Below, one piece after another: positions 44,931 through 58,915 of a stretch of 64,000 nt of DNA. Made by a program: the position numbers and the translations under genes. This DNA is from Nemophila menziesii. Taxonomy: Eukaryota > Streptophyta > Magnoliopsida > Boraginales > Hydrophyllaceae. The stretch covers positions 43,582,233 to 43,646,232 of the forward strand of contig JARWIR010000002.1 in the NCBI GenBank assembly GCA_029959085.1. The letters are read 5' to 3'. Position 1 is the first letter of the stretch. The number at the start of each line of letters is the position of its first letter. A model generated the notes under the pieces. That model had not been told where the DNA came from. It was given only the letters and a program-made list of their open reading frames with translations, and searched no databases.

Positions 44931-45993
44931 AAATACTAAATTAAATATATTTCATTATCATATAATGAATATAAGCAATAGAAATAAGCAAGCTTATCAT
45001 GCTCGTAAGTGTGAGACCATGTAAGTTCAATGTTAAACTAGTAACAATTAATCTAATTAATCATATATCATGTTTGGCATCTGGAAACACTTCTCAAAAA
45101 CCGGATATCATGATTTATCATTTTTATAAAGAACAGATTTAAAAATAATGCATGTACTCCTCTTATCATTACAGTTCCGGATTATCCTAACATATGGTAT
45201 AACTTCAAATCCTATCAAATTATCAACAAAGTCACAAGTCGATTATCAATAATTAATTAATAGCCTAAGAAATACCTTTCCTAATTCATTTTATCACCAT
45301 AATTTTATACAATTGTTATAATCTTATGATGTTGTATAGCTTAGACACTTTACATATATTTGATAGATTCCATCACAACTCACTGTTAGTTACAAAAGTG
45401 ATTAGTTATGTCCAATATTCTTCCGACTAGCATTTGGACAAACCACGAGTCCAAAAACTAAACACAACAAGTAAACAAGCAACACAACAAGTAAGTAACT
45501 ATAGAGATGATACCGTGTTAAAGGATTTCCAAGAATTTACGTCCTTATAGAGATTAACCTACTTAACAATTCAGCATGAATAACCATTAGGAATTTATTG
45601 CGTCGGTTGGTTTGATAATCACACCTCTATGTACATTATCTATACACCTAACTAGATTAACGAGAAATATCGATATTAATCCAATAAATATGTGTTAGCT
45701 ACATATTAATCTATTTGGATCATCAAGGTCCTAACTCGATCATCCTATGATTTTGAAAAATTCAAATAAAGTCCTATGGGATAAATTCTATTTATCATAA
45801 CTCCTAATTATATCTAGATTGTAACATAAATAGTGATCTACAAGTATAATATATAGCCAATAAAATAAATGCATGACACATTTATAGAAGAAAACAAGTC
45901 CTTTATTTAAATATAAAGTAGCTCATTACAATGTAATTCATCAATATTGTCTAATCTATAAATAGACGATATGGTATAGGGCTAATTCTAACA
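44931..45993 (-). mobile_element. Degenerate LTR relic A7 (unit a)
   Basis: Colinear with A2 and A6, ending CTAATTCTAACA at 45993. Confidence 0.6.
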
Positions 45994-47970
45994 AAAAAAC
46001 ATTAACCACTTGACAAGAATATTACAAAATGGTAAAATTGAAAATCAAATCAAAAAACTAATCACTATCTATTTTTATTTTTATGATCGGAGAGGAGAGA
46101 AGATGGTGTGATAATCCTTTTATAATCTCATGATGGATCACAACAATAGAGGATTTGCGCTTCGTTGATCATAAGTGTCTCATGAGATGAATCTAAAAGA
46201 CGATTTGGGAAATGCTATCATCTTTTAACACTTTCATGTTCATATTTTATTTTCATATTCAAACACCTTCGTTCTTATATATATTTTTCGAAGATAGTTT
46301 ATTGTGCAGGGGGTTTGAACCAGCACTTCAATCAACTTCCTTGAACAAAGACATATCTTAGGTTGAATATAGTGAAGTCGATTAGAACATCTTTTAACAC
46401 AGAGAACATTGAACTAATGTAAATTATCCACACAAATATTATTTTATTGGAATGTAATTTTATTTTGTAAACAAAAAAATAAAAATATGAAAGAAGTCCT
46501 ACATAAGGGATATCAATATAGATATATGTTGTGCCTATAACTATTAAATAAAAAAAATTACATAATGGAACAATTAAAATTTAAAATTTTCTCGTTTAAG
46601 AAGAGGGGTCCTATATTTTAAATGTGAAAATTGAAAATTATCTATTCACATAATACGAAGAAGACAACTCTTGATAGTAGTAAAATATTTTGATTTCTTC
46701 TAATATTCTCTTTTTCATCAATTTTGTGTGCTTAAATACACTTAGTTTGTTTCTATGATGTATTAAATCATACATATTCTTTCAACCTTTCTTTTAATTT
46801 TATGAAGCTCTATATGAGATTATTCATTTATATTTAACTTATTACGTCAATTATATATCTTTGTCATATGGCAAACACCTTACATTGTTAATGGGTCCTT
46901 TGCAATTGGATTACATATATAGGTGGCATAATTATTATTTTAAAGAAAATATTTTTTAAATTTTTTGTCAAAAAACATGCATTATAACTACACTTATCAA
47001 TTGAATTCAACCATATATCTTCACTTCTCTGTTGTGCAAACATAAATCTATTTTTATTGTCGTCTCAATGGAAACACGTAGTAGTTTTCTTCTCAGGTTT
47101 CATGTGACTTCAATTAATGGCTCATCATTTCATATGACTTTATAAAGTTAGTGGAAGAAGATTATACAACCGAGTATGGATATTATTGGAAGAATCTCAT
47201 CAAATCTTATGAGTATCTCAGAAGAACATTCTTTAATTACACAAAATGTAGGACCGTCTTTTTATCACAAAACTCCTTTTTTCGGAATTAGAATGCTTTG
47301 GTGTACTATTTTTATAACTGTACTACCTGTTAAGATTAAGTTGAGCCTAAATATTAGGTTCCAGTTAACATTCATTCCAAAACTTAAAAACCTACCATAT
47401 TTTATCCCAACCAAAAATGGCCACTATATATCATCATGCATTTAACCTTATCTATACTTAAAAACATCTATTCATAATAGGAAGATATAAGAATATATCT
47501 GAAAGCATCATCTGTCGATCCACTAAGATAAGCTTCAATTTCCTTGAAAAAATTATCACTTATCGACATGACTCATCAATGATTTTTTGAAAAATTATTT
47601 TAGAGAATTGGATTATTAGGTGTAAGGTTATCCTTTAAGAAATTAAAGAGTGACACTTTAAAATGTAATTTTTAATGAGGAGGAATATAGCAAGATAAAA
47701 TTTGGTTTCTGTTGCCTAGTTTTATTCAATATTTGCATCTTCTTTATAGATGGGAGGAATATTAAGTTCTTTAAGCTTTGGATCTAACTCACTCTATGCT
47801 TGAGTGCAATTGGTGAGTTAACTCTTGAAAAAATACCACCAAACTATTAAATTCGTTGCAAGGAACAAGTTATTGAAGATGTTAAAATAGAGATCGAAAC
47901 AAACTTTTATAAAAGTAACAAGTAAGAAAATACTCATGTGATGGAAAGAACCACGAATAGAGAAGGGTAA
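45994..47970. repeat. Module spacer B/C, unit a
   Basis: Colinear with 6656-8632. The 89-codon ORF at 47176-47445 is not maintained: the CACAAAATG of unit a is CATAAAATG in unit b, which creates a stop. Confidence 0.6.
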
Positions 47971-48340
47971 AACTTTATTTACAAAGTTTTTCTTTGATCC
48001 TTGGAAATAGACTTAGGCTTATTATGGATGCTATCATCTCTCCTAATTACGAAGTTTTTTGTTTAAAATGGAGAACCTAGGAAAACATGTTGAGATATCA
48101 TTTTTTTTAAAAGTACAAATCACACAAACATTTTGTGGCAGTTAAACTTAATCTTTCTAAAACTTGATCTTTCTAAACAAATCATGCTTATTTGGAATTT
48201 CTTCGAAAATTTGGATATGCATAAGAGATTGATTCAATGGATCATTGAATGTATTTCAACTTTCTTTTACGAGATATCTTTCCATGGGATATTCTTCAAA
48301 GTACCAATCTTTCAAAGGGTATTCGCCAAGGGGCCTCTTT
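47971..48340 (+). pseudogene. LINE reverse-transcriptase fragment, copy 6 (unit a)
   Basis: Shorter than the other copies. A stop is present early (TTT CTT TGA), and a 16-bp tandem duplication of 'cttgatctttctaaa' is visible inside motif A (48146-48177). Reading ends at GGGGCCTCTTT (48340), where the sequence jumps into the E-F segment (CATAGTAGGTATGG). About 1.9 kb of the usual order (end of RT, D, start of E) is missing. Confidence 0.75.
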
Positions 48341-48801
48341 CATAGTAGGTATGGCTTGTAATGTGGCTAATAAAATGCTTTAGAAAGACTAGAAGGGGCT
48401 GAGACTCTAAAAGGCAACAAAGGTCTTATCTAAGAACCGCATTAGTCACTTTCTAAACTACACAATTTCGTTACTTTATCACATCTAACACGTTCATTAA
48501 ATGGGGTTTATCAACTAGCTCAGATCTAATGGTCTACACACCCATCAAGGCTCCCTAAGATAAAAATTTACTTCTACATCATTGCTTACTAATACTTTCT
48601 TTACTATTAAGGTTTGTTTTCATGTTCATATTTAGAAGTATACAATACAACTAATTCCCAAACACATTATTTCTATATCATTTACTCACTAAAGTTTATA
48701 CTTTTAGACCATTAAACACATTCTACATCTTATTCCATCTCTAAAAATATTAATTTCTCTTATAAAAATAGTAAATCACATAAAATCATAGATGAGAGAC
48801 A
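48341..48801 (-). repeat. E-F segment, left copy, truncated (unit a)
   Basis: Right two thirds of the E-F segment. It shares 'gagactctaaaa' with the left copy of module II (10330), so the two are orthologous. It ends GAGAGACA. Confidence 0.45.
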
Positions 48802-50570
48802 ACGAATCCCCATACCCCAACTCCAAAATGAGTCTTGTCCCCACGACTCGAAACTGAATTAAAAAGCATTAAAGTTTAAGAGCGTAATGTGTACTTACAG
48901 TTGCGAGGGTTGCTCAATTCCCAAGTTATGGGTTGGCGTTCTCAATCCATTGTGGTCCCTTGATAATGCGCGTGGAGTTCCTCGGTCTTGCAGATTATTC
49001 AGAAGTAACCGAGCTTTTCAATTATCAGGAACTTCATTGTTTTTCATGTCACAATCCACACTATTTGTTATAACTTTTCTACGTAGGCTTTAGGTGAAGT
49101 GTGGTTGGCAACATTAGAAATATCTCAAGAAAATATTCGATCTAGGATCGAGAAAAAGTTAATTATATTCGAGCATGAAGTTATGCCCTTTCAAAAAAAA
49201 TAAACTTTTTTTATAGAGGAGTAGGTTTGGTCGCGCCCTAGAATGAGCAGGGGTCTCGACCTAGAATAAATTCACTATTGTTCGAGAGCACCTAGGGGCA
49301 AGCCCGCGACCTTTTTTTCCTCATCGCAACCCAGATTCAGATTTTTCTTTTACTTTCTTGATTTCTCCTTGCCTACACCACGAAATCACGCAAAATTTAT
49401 AATAATTATCCTTAATTTTAAGAGTTAATCACCTTTGGATCTTGTAAAATTTATAATTCATATGTTACAACTTAGAATCTGGTGATCTTTATATCAAAAC
49501 TGTCGTAATTCAAGGACCTTTCTGAATCTAAAAGGACGCCATCAAATTCCTTGTCGATTTTATGATATATTGAAAATACTACACGTCTCTAAATCTAGAC
49601 AGAATTGTACATCTTTGATATTTCGAGCATAACTTTTTCATCTTAAGTCCAAGTTCACTTTTAATACTTCTCAAATTTCACTGACTTTGTGGCCAACAAC
49701 TTTTATTTGAACAACCAAGCATGAACCCTCACTAATAAGCCTCGAAAACGGAAATAAGTGAAGACTTGATTTCTTCTATTACTACTTCACCTTTGCCAAG
49801 AGAATTCCTTTTAACGCTTCATCTTGGGGTTGGACTTGAATATTCACTTATTGCTTTATATTGGTGCGTCCTAGCATCCATATACCTAAAAGTTTAACAC
49901 TAAACAAACAAATTAACGCACAAAATCTCTAAAAATAACAATAATTCCAAAACAAAGGAAGAAAGTGCATTACATCAAAATATGATGATTAATCTATTAA
50001 ATTGTTCAGTTTTAACCCCTAATATGATGTCTCATGGAGGGGTTATTTTATCACAAATTAGGAGACATCAATACACCTAACTCAAATTGTTGTCGTCCCG
50101 ACAAAATATGAAATAAAAAGCAATAGGGTCGTATCTAAATTACAGCTGAGTCTACTAAGCGTGAGAGAAGGAGAATGTGAAGAATAGTTCTAAAGCAACT
50201 ACTTAGAGAGTTTCATGTAACAAAATTTATAAACTAATTAATATTAATATAATTATCATACAAACGCTCAACACGGGTTAAATTCAAAAATAATTAGTTT
50301 TGCAAAGCATGAAGGAGAGGTTCTTTTCGTAGTTTGATATGGTGGCTATATATTATTAATTGATCCTAACATAGTCTCTAATGGTCCATCTAACTATTCC
50401 ATATGGGTTCAATCGTCCAAGATCACATAGTTAAGAATCATAAGACCTTTTAAGTTTGTAATGTAGGATTAGGGACAATATGATTGTATATTTGGATAAT
50501 GTAGAATGAGCTTTGGAACTCTCCCCACTAACCATCAACGAATCTCCCTAGAGGTTGAGTTACTCTTTCA
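48802..50570 (-). repeat. Block G, unit a
   Basis: Colinear with 10720-12505. The hairpin arms GATGTCTC and GAGACATC are at about 50026 and 50062. The plus-strand ORF at 48887-49093 is open also in unit b but not in module II, so it is not supported as a gene. On the minus strand the splice-donor-like GTAAGT near 48890-48900 is kept ('tgtacttacagttgcgag'). Confidence 0.42.
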
Positions 50571-51288
50571 TGTGAGATGTCAAGATACTTCTTTCAACAT
50601 ATTTTTTTTTTTACTTTTCAATACTTTATTTTATCTCGGAAAAGGGTGACAATAAAAACAAGTGATTTACGATGAAAAGCATAATTACATAGCTTTAAAA
50701 ACCCACCCAATAATTGTTTCCATGATCGTATCCAACCAACCCTAAATCAAGCTCTAAACGACTGTCTTAGCATCACGATTCGAGTGTGAGTCATATTGAA
50801 AAGTCCTATAATCTAATAGGTATGGCTTTTAATGTGGCTAATAAAAATTTTTAGAAAGACTTGAAGAGGCTGAGATGGATAATAATAAAACAAATTTGGA
50901 CAACAAGTTAAAAGGCAACATAGGTCTTATCTAAGAACCGCCTTAATCACTTTTTAAATTACACAATTTCGTCACTTTATCACCACTAGCATGTCGATTA
51001 ATTTGTTTTTATCAATGGTCTACCCACCCCTCAAGATTCCCTAAGGTCAACTTACTTCTACTATATTCCTTACTAATCATTTCTTTCCTATTAAGGTGAG
51101 TTTTTCTTGTTCATATTTCAAAAAATACAATATAACTAGTTCCTAAACACATTACTTCTATATCATCTACTCATTAAATTTTATGTTTTTCGGCCAATAA
51201 ACACATTTTACATCTCATTCCATCTCAATTAAAATTATTTTTTCCTAAAAAGAATGTAAATCACATAAAAATGGAGATGATAGACAAA
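50571..51288 (-). repeat. E-F segment, right copy (unit a), ending at the array joint
   Basis: Starts TGTGAGATGTCA and reaches 'gatgatagacaaaa', where the next unit begins. In single-copy modules the corresponding end continues into block H, so the array breakpoint lies at or within a few bases of the E-F end. Confidence 0.45.
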
Positions 51289-52665
51289 AATATGGGTAAT
51301 ATTATCACAAACATATAGTCACTCGAAATTAGTTAAAAACCAAGTCAATTAAATAATATAATCTCAAATTCAATTAAAATAGAAAAGCAATAATAATTGT
51401 TAATATAATTACACTCCTAATAGAAAAATTGTGCATATTTAACTTTGGAATAAATACGTTAAAAATAAATCATTGACAAAAGGAATCTAATACTAATTTA
51501 CTAAAGAATAGAATTGGAGAAGTGTAAAATTGATCCAACGAAGCTCTAGTTCTTGATTCTTTCTACTCTAGATCCTTTGGAATACTTCTATGATGAATTA
51601 TACAATGAATATTAAGTCTTTTTCATGTTAGATGTCATGATACTTCTTTCAACATATTTTTGTCAATACTTTTTCTTCATCTCGGAAAAGCGATACAGTA
51701 AAAACAAGTGATTTATCATCAAAAGCACAACTATGTAGTTTCAAAAACCCGCTCAATATTGTTCTCCATAATCGTATCTCACCACCCAAAAATTAAACTC
51801 TAAAACGACTTTCTTAGCATCATGATTCGAGTGCGGGTCATATGGAAAAGGTTTATAATCCAATAAGTAAGACTTGTAATGTGGCTAATAAAAAGCTTTA
51901 GAAATACTAGAAGGGACTAAGACGGATAATAAAAAAATTAAATTTGGACAGCAAACTAAAAGGCAACGAATGTCTTATGTAAGAACCGACTTAATATCTT
52001 TCTAAACTATACAATTTTGTTACTTTATAACCTCTAGAACGTTCATTAATTGGGATTTATCAACTAGCTCATATATCATGGTCGACCCCACTAAAGACTC
52101 CCTAAGATCAAACTCACTTCTTCCGCATTGCTTACTAATCTTAAGGTGTGTTTTTTCTGGTTCATATTTCAAAAATACAATATAACTAGTTTCCAACAGA
52201 TTACTTCTATATCATTTACACACTAAATTTTATGCTTTTAGGCCATTAAACACATTCTACGTCTCATTCCATCTCTTAAAAAAAAATTCTAAAAAGACAA
52301 TGAATCAAATAAGAATGGAGATGAGAGACAAACTGATACAAAAAATTTCAATTATCAAAAAATTAAATTATATATTAAAAGCTAATACTTTAAATTATTA
52401 GATAAATATATGTCACTAGATATAAATATGATACTAATGTTATGCATTTGTTTAATATCTTATAATACAAATAAATAAATATTATATCCAAAGGATTGAT
52501 GAAATGTGGTGTTTTTACGAATTGTAAATTAGGCTTGCCTTATATCTAATATCAAACGCTAATAATTTATTTTTTTATTTAAGCCGTCATTGTTCTTTTT
52601 CCTCCTCCTCTTTAATCTACTTATTTCGCCATTCTCTGTTTTGTCTTATCTCTCTCTTTTGTATT

Positions 52666-52803
52666 TTCCATCCAATATTAGATGGTCTAATATTTACATC
52701 ACCTCCATTGATCATTAAAACAGAACACATTAGATAAGTTTGTTATTTTTGTAAGTTTAAAACATGAGGTATGTGTATGAATATAATTGGTGTAGGATCA
52801 TCC
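52666..52803. mobile_element. Damaged palindromic MITE, unit b copy
   Basis: Copy of 41743-41880 carried by the tandem duplication; not an independent insertion. Confidence 0.75.
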
Positions 52804-53074
52804 TGGATCCTCTTTGTAAATAGATAATTGTTATTCAAAATTTATTTATTCTATCGGAATTAATTTCTTCTTATTTAAGATAGTTACTATAGGATCTTTT
52901 ATTTGTTAGCACAAATTTACAAAATGATTTTGAGTATAATTAGAAAAGTTTGTGGATATTGATTCTTTTGATATTAATATTGCTTAATTAATTTTTTTGT
53001 TATTTAATTTGTGACTAAAAACACTGTTTAATATATTATATGCATAATTATATTGTATTAGAAATTTATTGATA

Positions 53075-53076
<2 letters not shown>

Positions 53077-53130
<54 letters not shown>
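53077..53130. repeat. AT microsatellite, 27 repeats
   Basis: Directly counted; 12 repeats more than unit a. Confidence 0.95.
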
Positions 53131-53132
<2 letters not shown>

Positions 53133-53962
53133 AACAATATAATTTACCCTTATGAGCAATGAAATATTATGGTTGAGTTATATATTTTTTAATCGGTAGA
53201 TAAATAATATGTATTTATTTTTTCTCTATGCTTTATATTTGTCAATCATCAAAATATCAATTAATATTTTTTGAACCATAACAAAAATTATTACCTAAGA
53301 ATTCGCCTTGAATTGAACTGATTACTAACCTTGTTGATTAAATTCATACCATTTTTTTAATAATGAATAAATACATATAGAAAGTACGCATCTACGAGGT
53401 AGTCTCAAATTGTATATAGTAAAATCTGCTCTAACTATTACATCATGACATTGGTCCTAGCATGAGTTGTGAAATATTTACACTAAATAAAATGATATCT
53501 TCTTCCAATAATTTTTTTTTCATCCTATATTTTGTCACTATTGACAAATAAAATTTGTAGAAGGATAGAAAAATTGGATTTTTTTAGAGGTCAACTAAGT
53601 TTACATTTTTTTTGGTTTTTGGATAGCAATGTCAGATTTGTTTTCTTTCTCTACAATCTATTAATTTATTTATCAACATAGATTACTTAAGTTGAGTTAT
53701 AAATATATAAAACTGAATCTTTTGAAGCTGAAAGAAATTCTCAAAAGATAATGGATATACATATTTAGAATTTCTAATTTGGGGATGAAGATTTTATTTG
53801 CAATTTGAACAAATGTGCATTCTATTCCAATATTATTTTTACATTGATATGTTTGAAATTCTTTTTTGGAAAAAACAATAAAATTTTCTATAATTATGAA
53901 ATAATATATTTATTAATCTATAGATGGTCCTTTTAATTACTCACTGCTAACCCATATTAAAA

Positions 53963-54618
53963 ATGGTAAGAAGTAAAGGAAGTGCAGAACCATCTCAAAT
54001 GACACCATTGATGATTTCACAGATGGGGAAATTAAATTATTATCTTCTTCCAGAAGACATCTTCGACAATAAGGTAATCTCTGTTAAATCTTGGTGTTCT
54101 CTGATCTCATCGGCTCGATTCATCATAATTCACATCTACCAACAATTCCACTTACAATGTCAACCCTTATTACTCAAATTCTATATGATTTTAGCTCCTT
54201 AGTGAATGCTAAAAAGTTTATTGATTTATAAATAATTTATTCCATTTTAAATTCCCTATTAATGACTTGTTTTGTGTATCTTTGATGTTAGGTCAGGTAC
54301 ATATATAATTTTAAACCCTTCTTTGAAAAAGTTCCATATATTGTGGTTACCTGATATAACGACAATTGGGGTGTCGCTATACTTATGGGTTCAGGTATGA
54401 TGAAGTAAATGAAGATTATAAAGTTGTATTACTTGTTGGTGGTCCTGTAGATTATATTGAGACAAAGATTTATAATATAAATCATAATTTTTGGAGAACA
54501 TTGAAGAGTTGTCTCCAGAAAACTTCATTGTCCAACATGTTTGCAGAGGCCAATGGGAGAAGACACTTTGAAGTCTCATTTTGAGACGATTATGTTGATT
54601 GAGCATAAACAATCTTAA
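53963..54618 (+). pseudogene. F-box/FBA pseudogene, copy 7 (unit b)
   Basis: Identical in conceptual translation to copy 6: the same deletions of the RLPVKSLL helix, the same Gly to Arg change in GFRYDE, and the same truncation of the FBA domain. It was therefore dead before the tandem duplication, and its lack of further change reflects recency, not selection. Confidence 0.82.
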
Positions 54619-55877
54619 GACAATTTTTATAGATTTTCAGAGGATTATGGTGATGCCCAAAACAATTCATTGCCTCATTTTGCAAACTAGAACATCGTCA
54701 CTAGCAACAACAGGTTAAATATGGTTGTTTGAAATATTTAAGGTCGATAGTTGTTCTAGTTGTTAATTTAGAGCAAAAGACTCTTCAATATAATAAATAT
54801 ATATAAGTTTAAATTTTGATATATTTTTAGTTTATTTTTCGTATTGTTCTCATCATTTGTCATTGATCAGTACACTACAATTAGAAATACTATAAATACA
54901 TAGTTAGTAAAATATTTTTAAAACTTTGGAAAGACAGGATATATTTAACTATACAGGGACCTCTAGTCAACTTAAAACTCTTTTACCAAGGGACCTATAA
55001 GATAAATTGATATAAATATGTATATTATCTTATTTATTTAAAATAAATATCACGATAACCAAACTATTACATTTCTTTAAAATATAGGAGGCAATTGAAA
55101 TCAATATGAAAGACAAGATGAAAAACAAACATATATTACACTATTTATAATATAACAAGATCATCTCACAATGTTAAAACATAAATTGAGATGTTAAATT
55201 TACACATATATAACTTGAGAACATTTATTAGAGTTTTTAAGATATTACTAAATAATTACACTACTTGAATTTTAGGTTCTCAAATTTTTTTAGCAAATTC
55301 AGTTACAAAACAATAAATTTTGTCAAATATCACCATATATAAAATTAATAAATATCATATAAAATATCACTTTAGTGCGATAAGAATTTAGACGAGGTTT
55401 AAATAAGAATTTAGACAAGGTTTAAATTACACATAGGTTTGTACATGTGCTCATTATTGCAGAGTTGTTCTACAACTTCAAAAATATGAAGTCTATTAAC
55501 TTTCCACAATGAATTTTTTAATGTTACTTATTAACTCCTTGAGATTAAAATTTTGAACTCATGTTCATAAATCTTTAGAGGTAACTAATTTCTTCATGTA
55601 AAGAAAAATCTTATAATTTAGTAGAGAATCGAAAAAAAAATTCAACAAAAATTATTTTTCTTTAATGAACAATATCATTATATAGTTTTTGGAAAGTTGG
55701 GACCTACTAAATATACATTGATTCCAAATTTTATCCAATACTTTGACTATAATTTTGGCTAAAATTTTAGCTTTAATTTTTAAATTTGGCTCTAAAAATA
55801 TCTCTCCCATAAAATAAGCCCAATATTATATTAATATACATTTTTTGCTAATAAATATATATATATTAATATTTAAA
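54619..55877. repeat. F-box downstream spacer, unit b
   Basis: Colinear with 43672-44930. Small differences are present, such as 'cttaaaActc' against 'cttaaaTctc' near 54974. Confidence 0.5.
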
Positions 55878-56938
55878 ATATTAAATTAAATATATTTCAT
55901 TATCATATAATGAATATAAGCAATAGAAATAAGCAAGCTTATCATGCTCGTAAGTGTGAGACCATGTAAGTTCAATGTTAAACTAGTAACAATTAATCTA
56001 ATTAATCATATATCATGTTTGGCATCTGGAAACACTTCTCAAAAACCGGATATCATGATTTATCATTTTTATAAAGAACAGATTTAAAAATAATTCATGT
56101 ACTCCTCTTATCATTACAGTTCCGGATTATCCTAACATATGGTATAACTTCAAATCCTATCAAATTATCAACAAAGTCACAAGTCGATTATCAATAATTA
56201 ATTAATAGCCTAAGAAATACCTTTCCTAATTCATTTTATCACCATAATTTTATACAATTGTTATAATCTTATGATGTTGTATAGCTTAGACACTTTACAT
56301 ATATTTGATAGATTCCATCACAACTCACTGTTAGTTACAAAAGTGATTAGTTATGTCCAATATTCTTCCGACTAGCATTTGGACAAACCACGAGTCCAAT
56401 AACTAAACACAACAAGTAAACAAGCAACACAACAAGTAAGTAACTATAGAGATGATACCGTGTTAAAGGATTTCCAAGAATTTACGTCCTTATAGAGATT
56501 AACCTACTTAACAATTCAGCATGAATAACCATTAGGAATTTATTGCGTCGGTTGGTTTGATAATCACATCTCTATGTACATTATCTATACACCTAACTAG
56601 ATTAACGAGAAATATCGATATTAATCCAATGAATATGTGTTAGCTACATATTAATCTATTTGGATCATCAAGGTCCTAACTCGATCATCCTATGATTTTG
56701 AAAAATTCAAATAAAGTCCTATGGGATAAATTCTATTTATCATAACTCCTAATTATATCTAGATTGTAACATAAATAGTGATCTACAAGTATAATATATA
56801 GCCAATAAAATAAATGCATGACACATTTATAGAAGAAAACAAGTCCTTTATTTAAATATAAAGTAGCTCATTACAATGTAATTCATCAATATTGTCTAAT
56901 CTATAAAGAGACGATATGGTATAGGGCTAATTCTAACA
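55878..56938 (-). mobile_element. Degenerate LTR relic A8 (unit b)
   Basis: Copy of A7, ending CTAACA at 56938. Confidence 0.6.
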
Positions 56939-58915
56939 AAAAAACATTAACCACTTGACAAGAATATTACAAAATGGTAAAATTGAAAATCAAATCAAAA
57001 AACTAATCACTATCTATTTTTATTTTTATGATCGGAGAGGAGAGAAGATGGTGTGATAATCCTTTTATAATCTCATGATGGATCACAACAATAGAGGATT
57101 TGCGCTTCGTTGATCATAAGTGTCTCATGAGATGAATCTAAAAGACGCTTTGGGAAATGCTATCATCTTTTAACACTTTCATGTTCATATTTTATTTTCA
57201 TATTCAAACACCTTCGTTCTTATATATATTTTTCGAAGATAGTTTATTGTGCAGGGGGTTTGAACCAGCACTTCAATCAACTTCCTTGAACAAAGACATA
57301 TCTTAGGTTGAATATAGTGAAGTCGATTAGAACATCTTTTAACACAGAGAACATTGAACTAATGTAAATTATCCACAAAAATATTATTTTATTGGAATGT
57401 AATTTTATTTTGTAAACAAAAAAATAAAAATATGAAAGAAGTCCTACATAAGGGATATCAATATAGATATATGTTGTGCCTATAACTATTAAATAAAAAA
57501 AATTACATAATGGAACAATTAAAATTTAAAATTTTCTCGTTTAAGAAGAGGGGTCCTATATTTTAAATGTGAAAATTGAAAATTATCTATTCACATAATA
57601 CGAAGAAGACAACTCTTGATAGTAGTAAAATATTTTGATTTCTTCTAATATTCTCTTTTTCATCAATTTTGTGTGCTTAAATACACTTAGTTTGTTTCTA
57701 TGATGTATTAAATCATACATATTCTTTCAACCTTTCTTTTAATTTTATGAAGCTCTATATGAGATTATTCATTTATATTTAACTTATTACGTCAATTATA
57801 TATCTTTGTCATATGGCAAACACCTTACATTGTTAATGGGTCCTTTGCAATTGGATTACATATATAGGTGGCATAATTATTATTTTAAAGAAAATATTTT
57901 TTAAATTTTTTGTCAAAAAACATGCATTATAACTACACTTATCAATTGAATTCAACCATATATCTTCACTTCTCTGTTGTGCAAACATAAATCTAGTTTT
58001 ATTGTCGTCTCAATGGAAACACGTAGTAGTTTTCTTCTCAGGTTTCATGTGACTTCAATTAATGGCTCATCATTTCATATGACTTTATAAAGTTAGTGGA
58101 AGAAGATTATACAACCGAGTATGGATATTATTGGAAGAATCTCATCAAATCTTATGAGTATCTCAGAAGAACATTCTTTAATTACATAAAATGTAGGACC
58201 GGCTTTTTATCACAAAACTCCTTTTTTCGGAATTAGAATGCTTTGGTGTACTATTTTTATAACTGTACTACCTGTTAAGATTAAGTTGAGCCTAAATATT
58301 AGGTTCCAGTTAACATTCATTCCAAAACTTAAAAACCTACCATATTTTATCCCAACCAAAAATGGCCACTATATATCATCATGCATTTAACCTTATCTAT
58401 ACTTCAAAACATCTATTCATAATAGGAAGATATAAGAATATATCTGAAAGCATCATCTGTCGATCCACTAAGATAAGCTTCAATTTCCTTGAAAAAATTA
58501 TCACTTATCGACATGACTCATCAATGATTTTTTGAAAAATTATTTTAGAGAATTGGATTATTAGGTGTAAGGTTATCCTTTAAGAAATTAAAGAGTGACA
58601 CTTTAAAATGTAATTTTTAATGAGGAGGAATATAGCAAGATAAAATTTGGTTTCTGTTGCCTAGTTTTATTCAATATTTGCATCTTCTTTATAGATGGGA
58701 GGAATATTAAGTTCTTTAAGCTTTGGATCTAACTCACTCTATGCTTGAGTGCAATTGGTGAGTTAACTCTTGAAAAAATACCACCAAACTATTAAATTCG
58801 TTGCAAGGAACAAGTTATTGAAGATGTTAAAATAGAGATCGAAACAAACTTTTATAAAAGTAACAAGTAAGAAAATACTCATGTGATGGAAAGAACCACG
58901 AATAGAGAAGGGTAA
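56939..58915. repeat. Module spacer B/C, unit b
   Basis: Copy of 45994-47970. No gene is seen. Confidence 0.6.

Larger units (their letters stand above)
40366..51288 (+). repeat. Tandem array unit a (10,923 bp)
   Basis: The AATATGGGTAAT run at 40366 recurs at 51289 and at 62234, and each time the same ~10.93 kb follows. Order within the unit: end of D, E-F, H with damaged MITE, F-box copy 6, downstream spacer, LTR relic, B/C, truncated RT, E-F end, G, E-F. Unit a has private bases where b and c agree with older modules (for example 'actaaaCaatag' near 40580 against 'actaaaGaatag'). Confidence 0.93.
51626..53962. repeat. E-F segment, block H and F-box 5' flank, unit b
   Basis: E-F is at 51626-52330, H at 52331-53427 and the F-box flank follows, as in unit a. 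No gene is seen. Confidence 0.45.

Noticed and set aside
47176..47445. 89-codon plus-strand ORF in spacer C
   Set aside because: A stop interrupts it in unit b, and copies in older modules are closed.
48887..49093. 68-codon ORF in block G, identical in length in unit b
   Set aside because: It is not open in module II (10.85-11.05 kb). Its persistence in a and b reflects recent duplication, and the minus strand is the likelier sense.
13705..54618. Self-incompatibility (S-locus F-box) cluster
   Set aside because: Clustered F-box genes with FBA domains invite the comparison, but all copies are dead, no S-RNase-like sequence is present, and nothing ties them to that subfamily.
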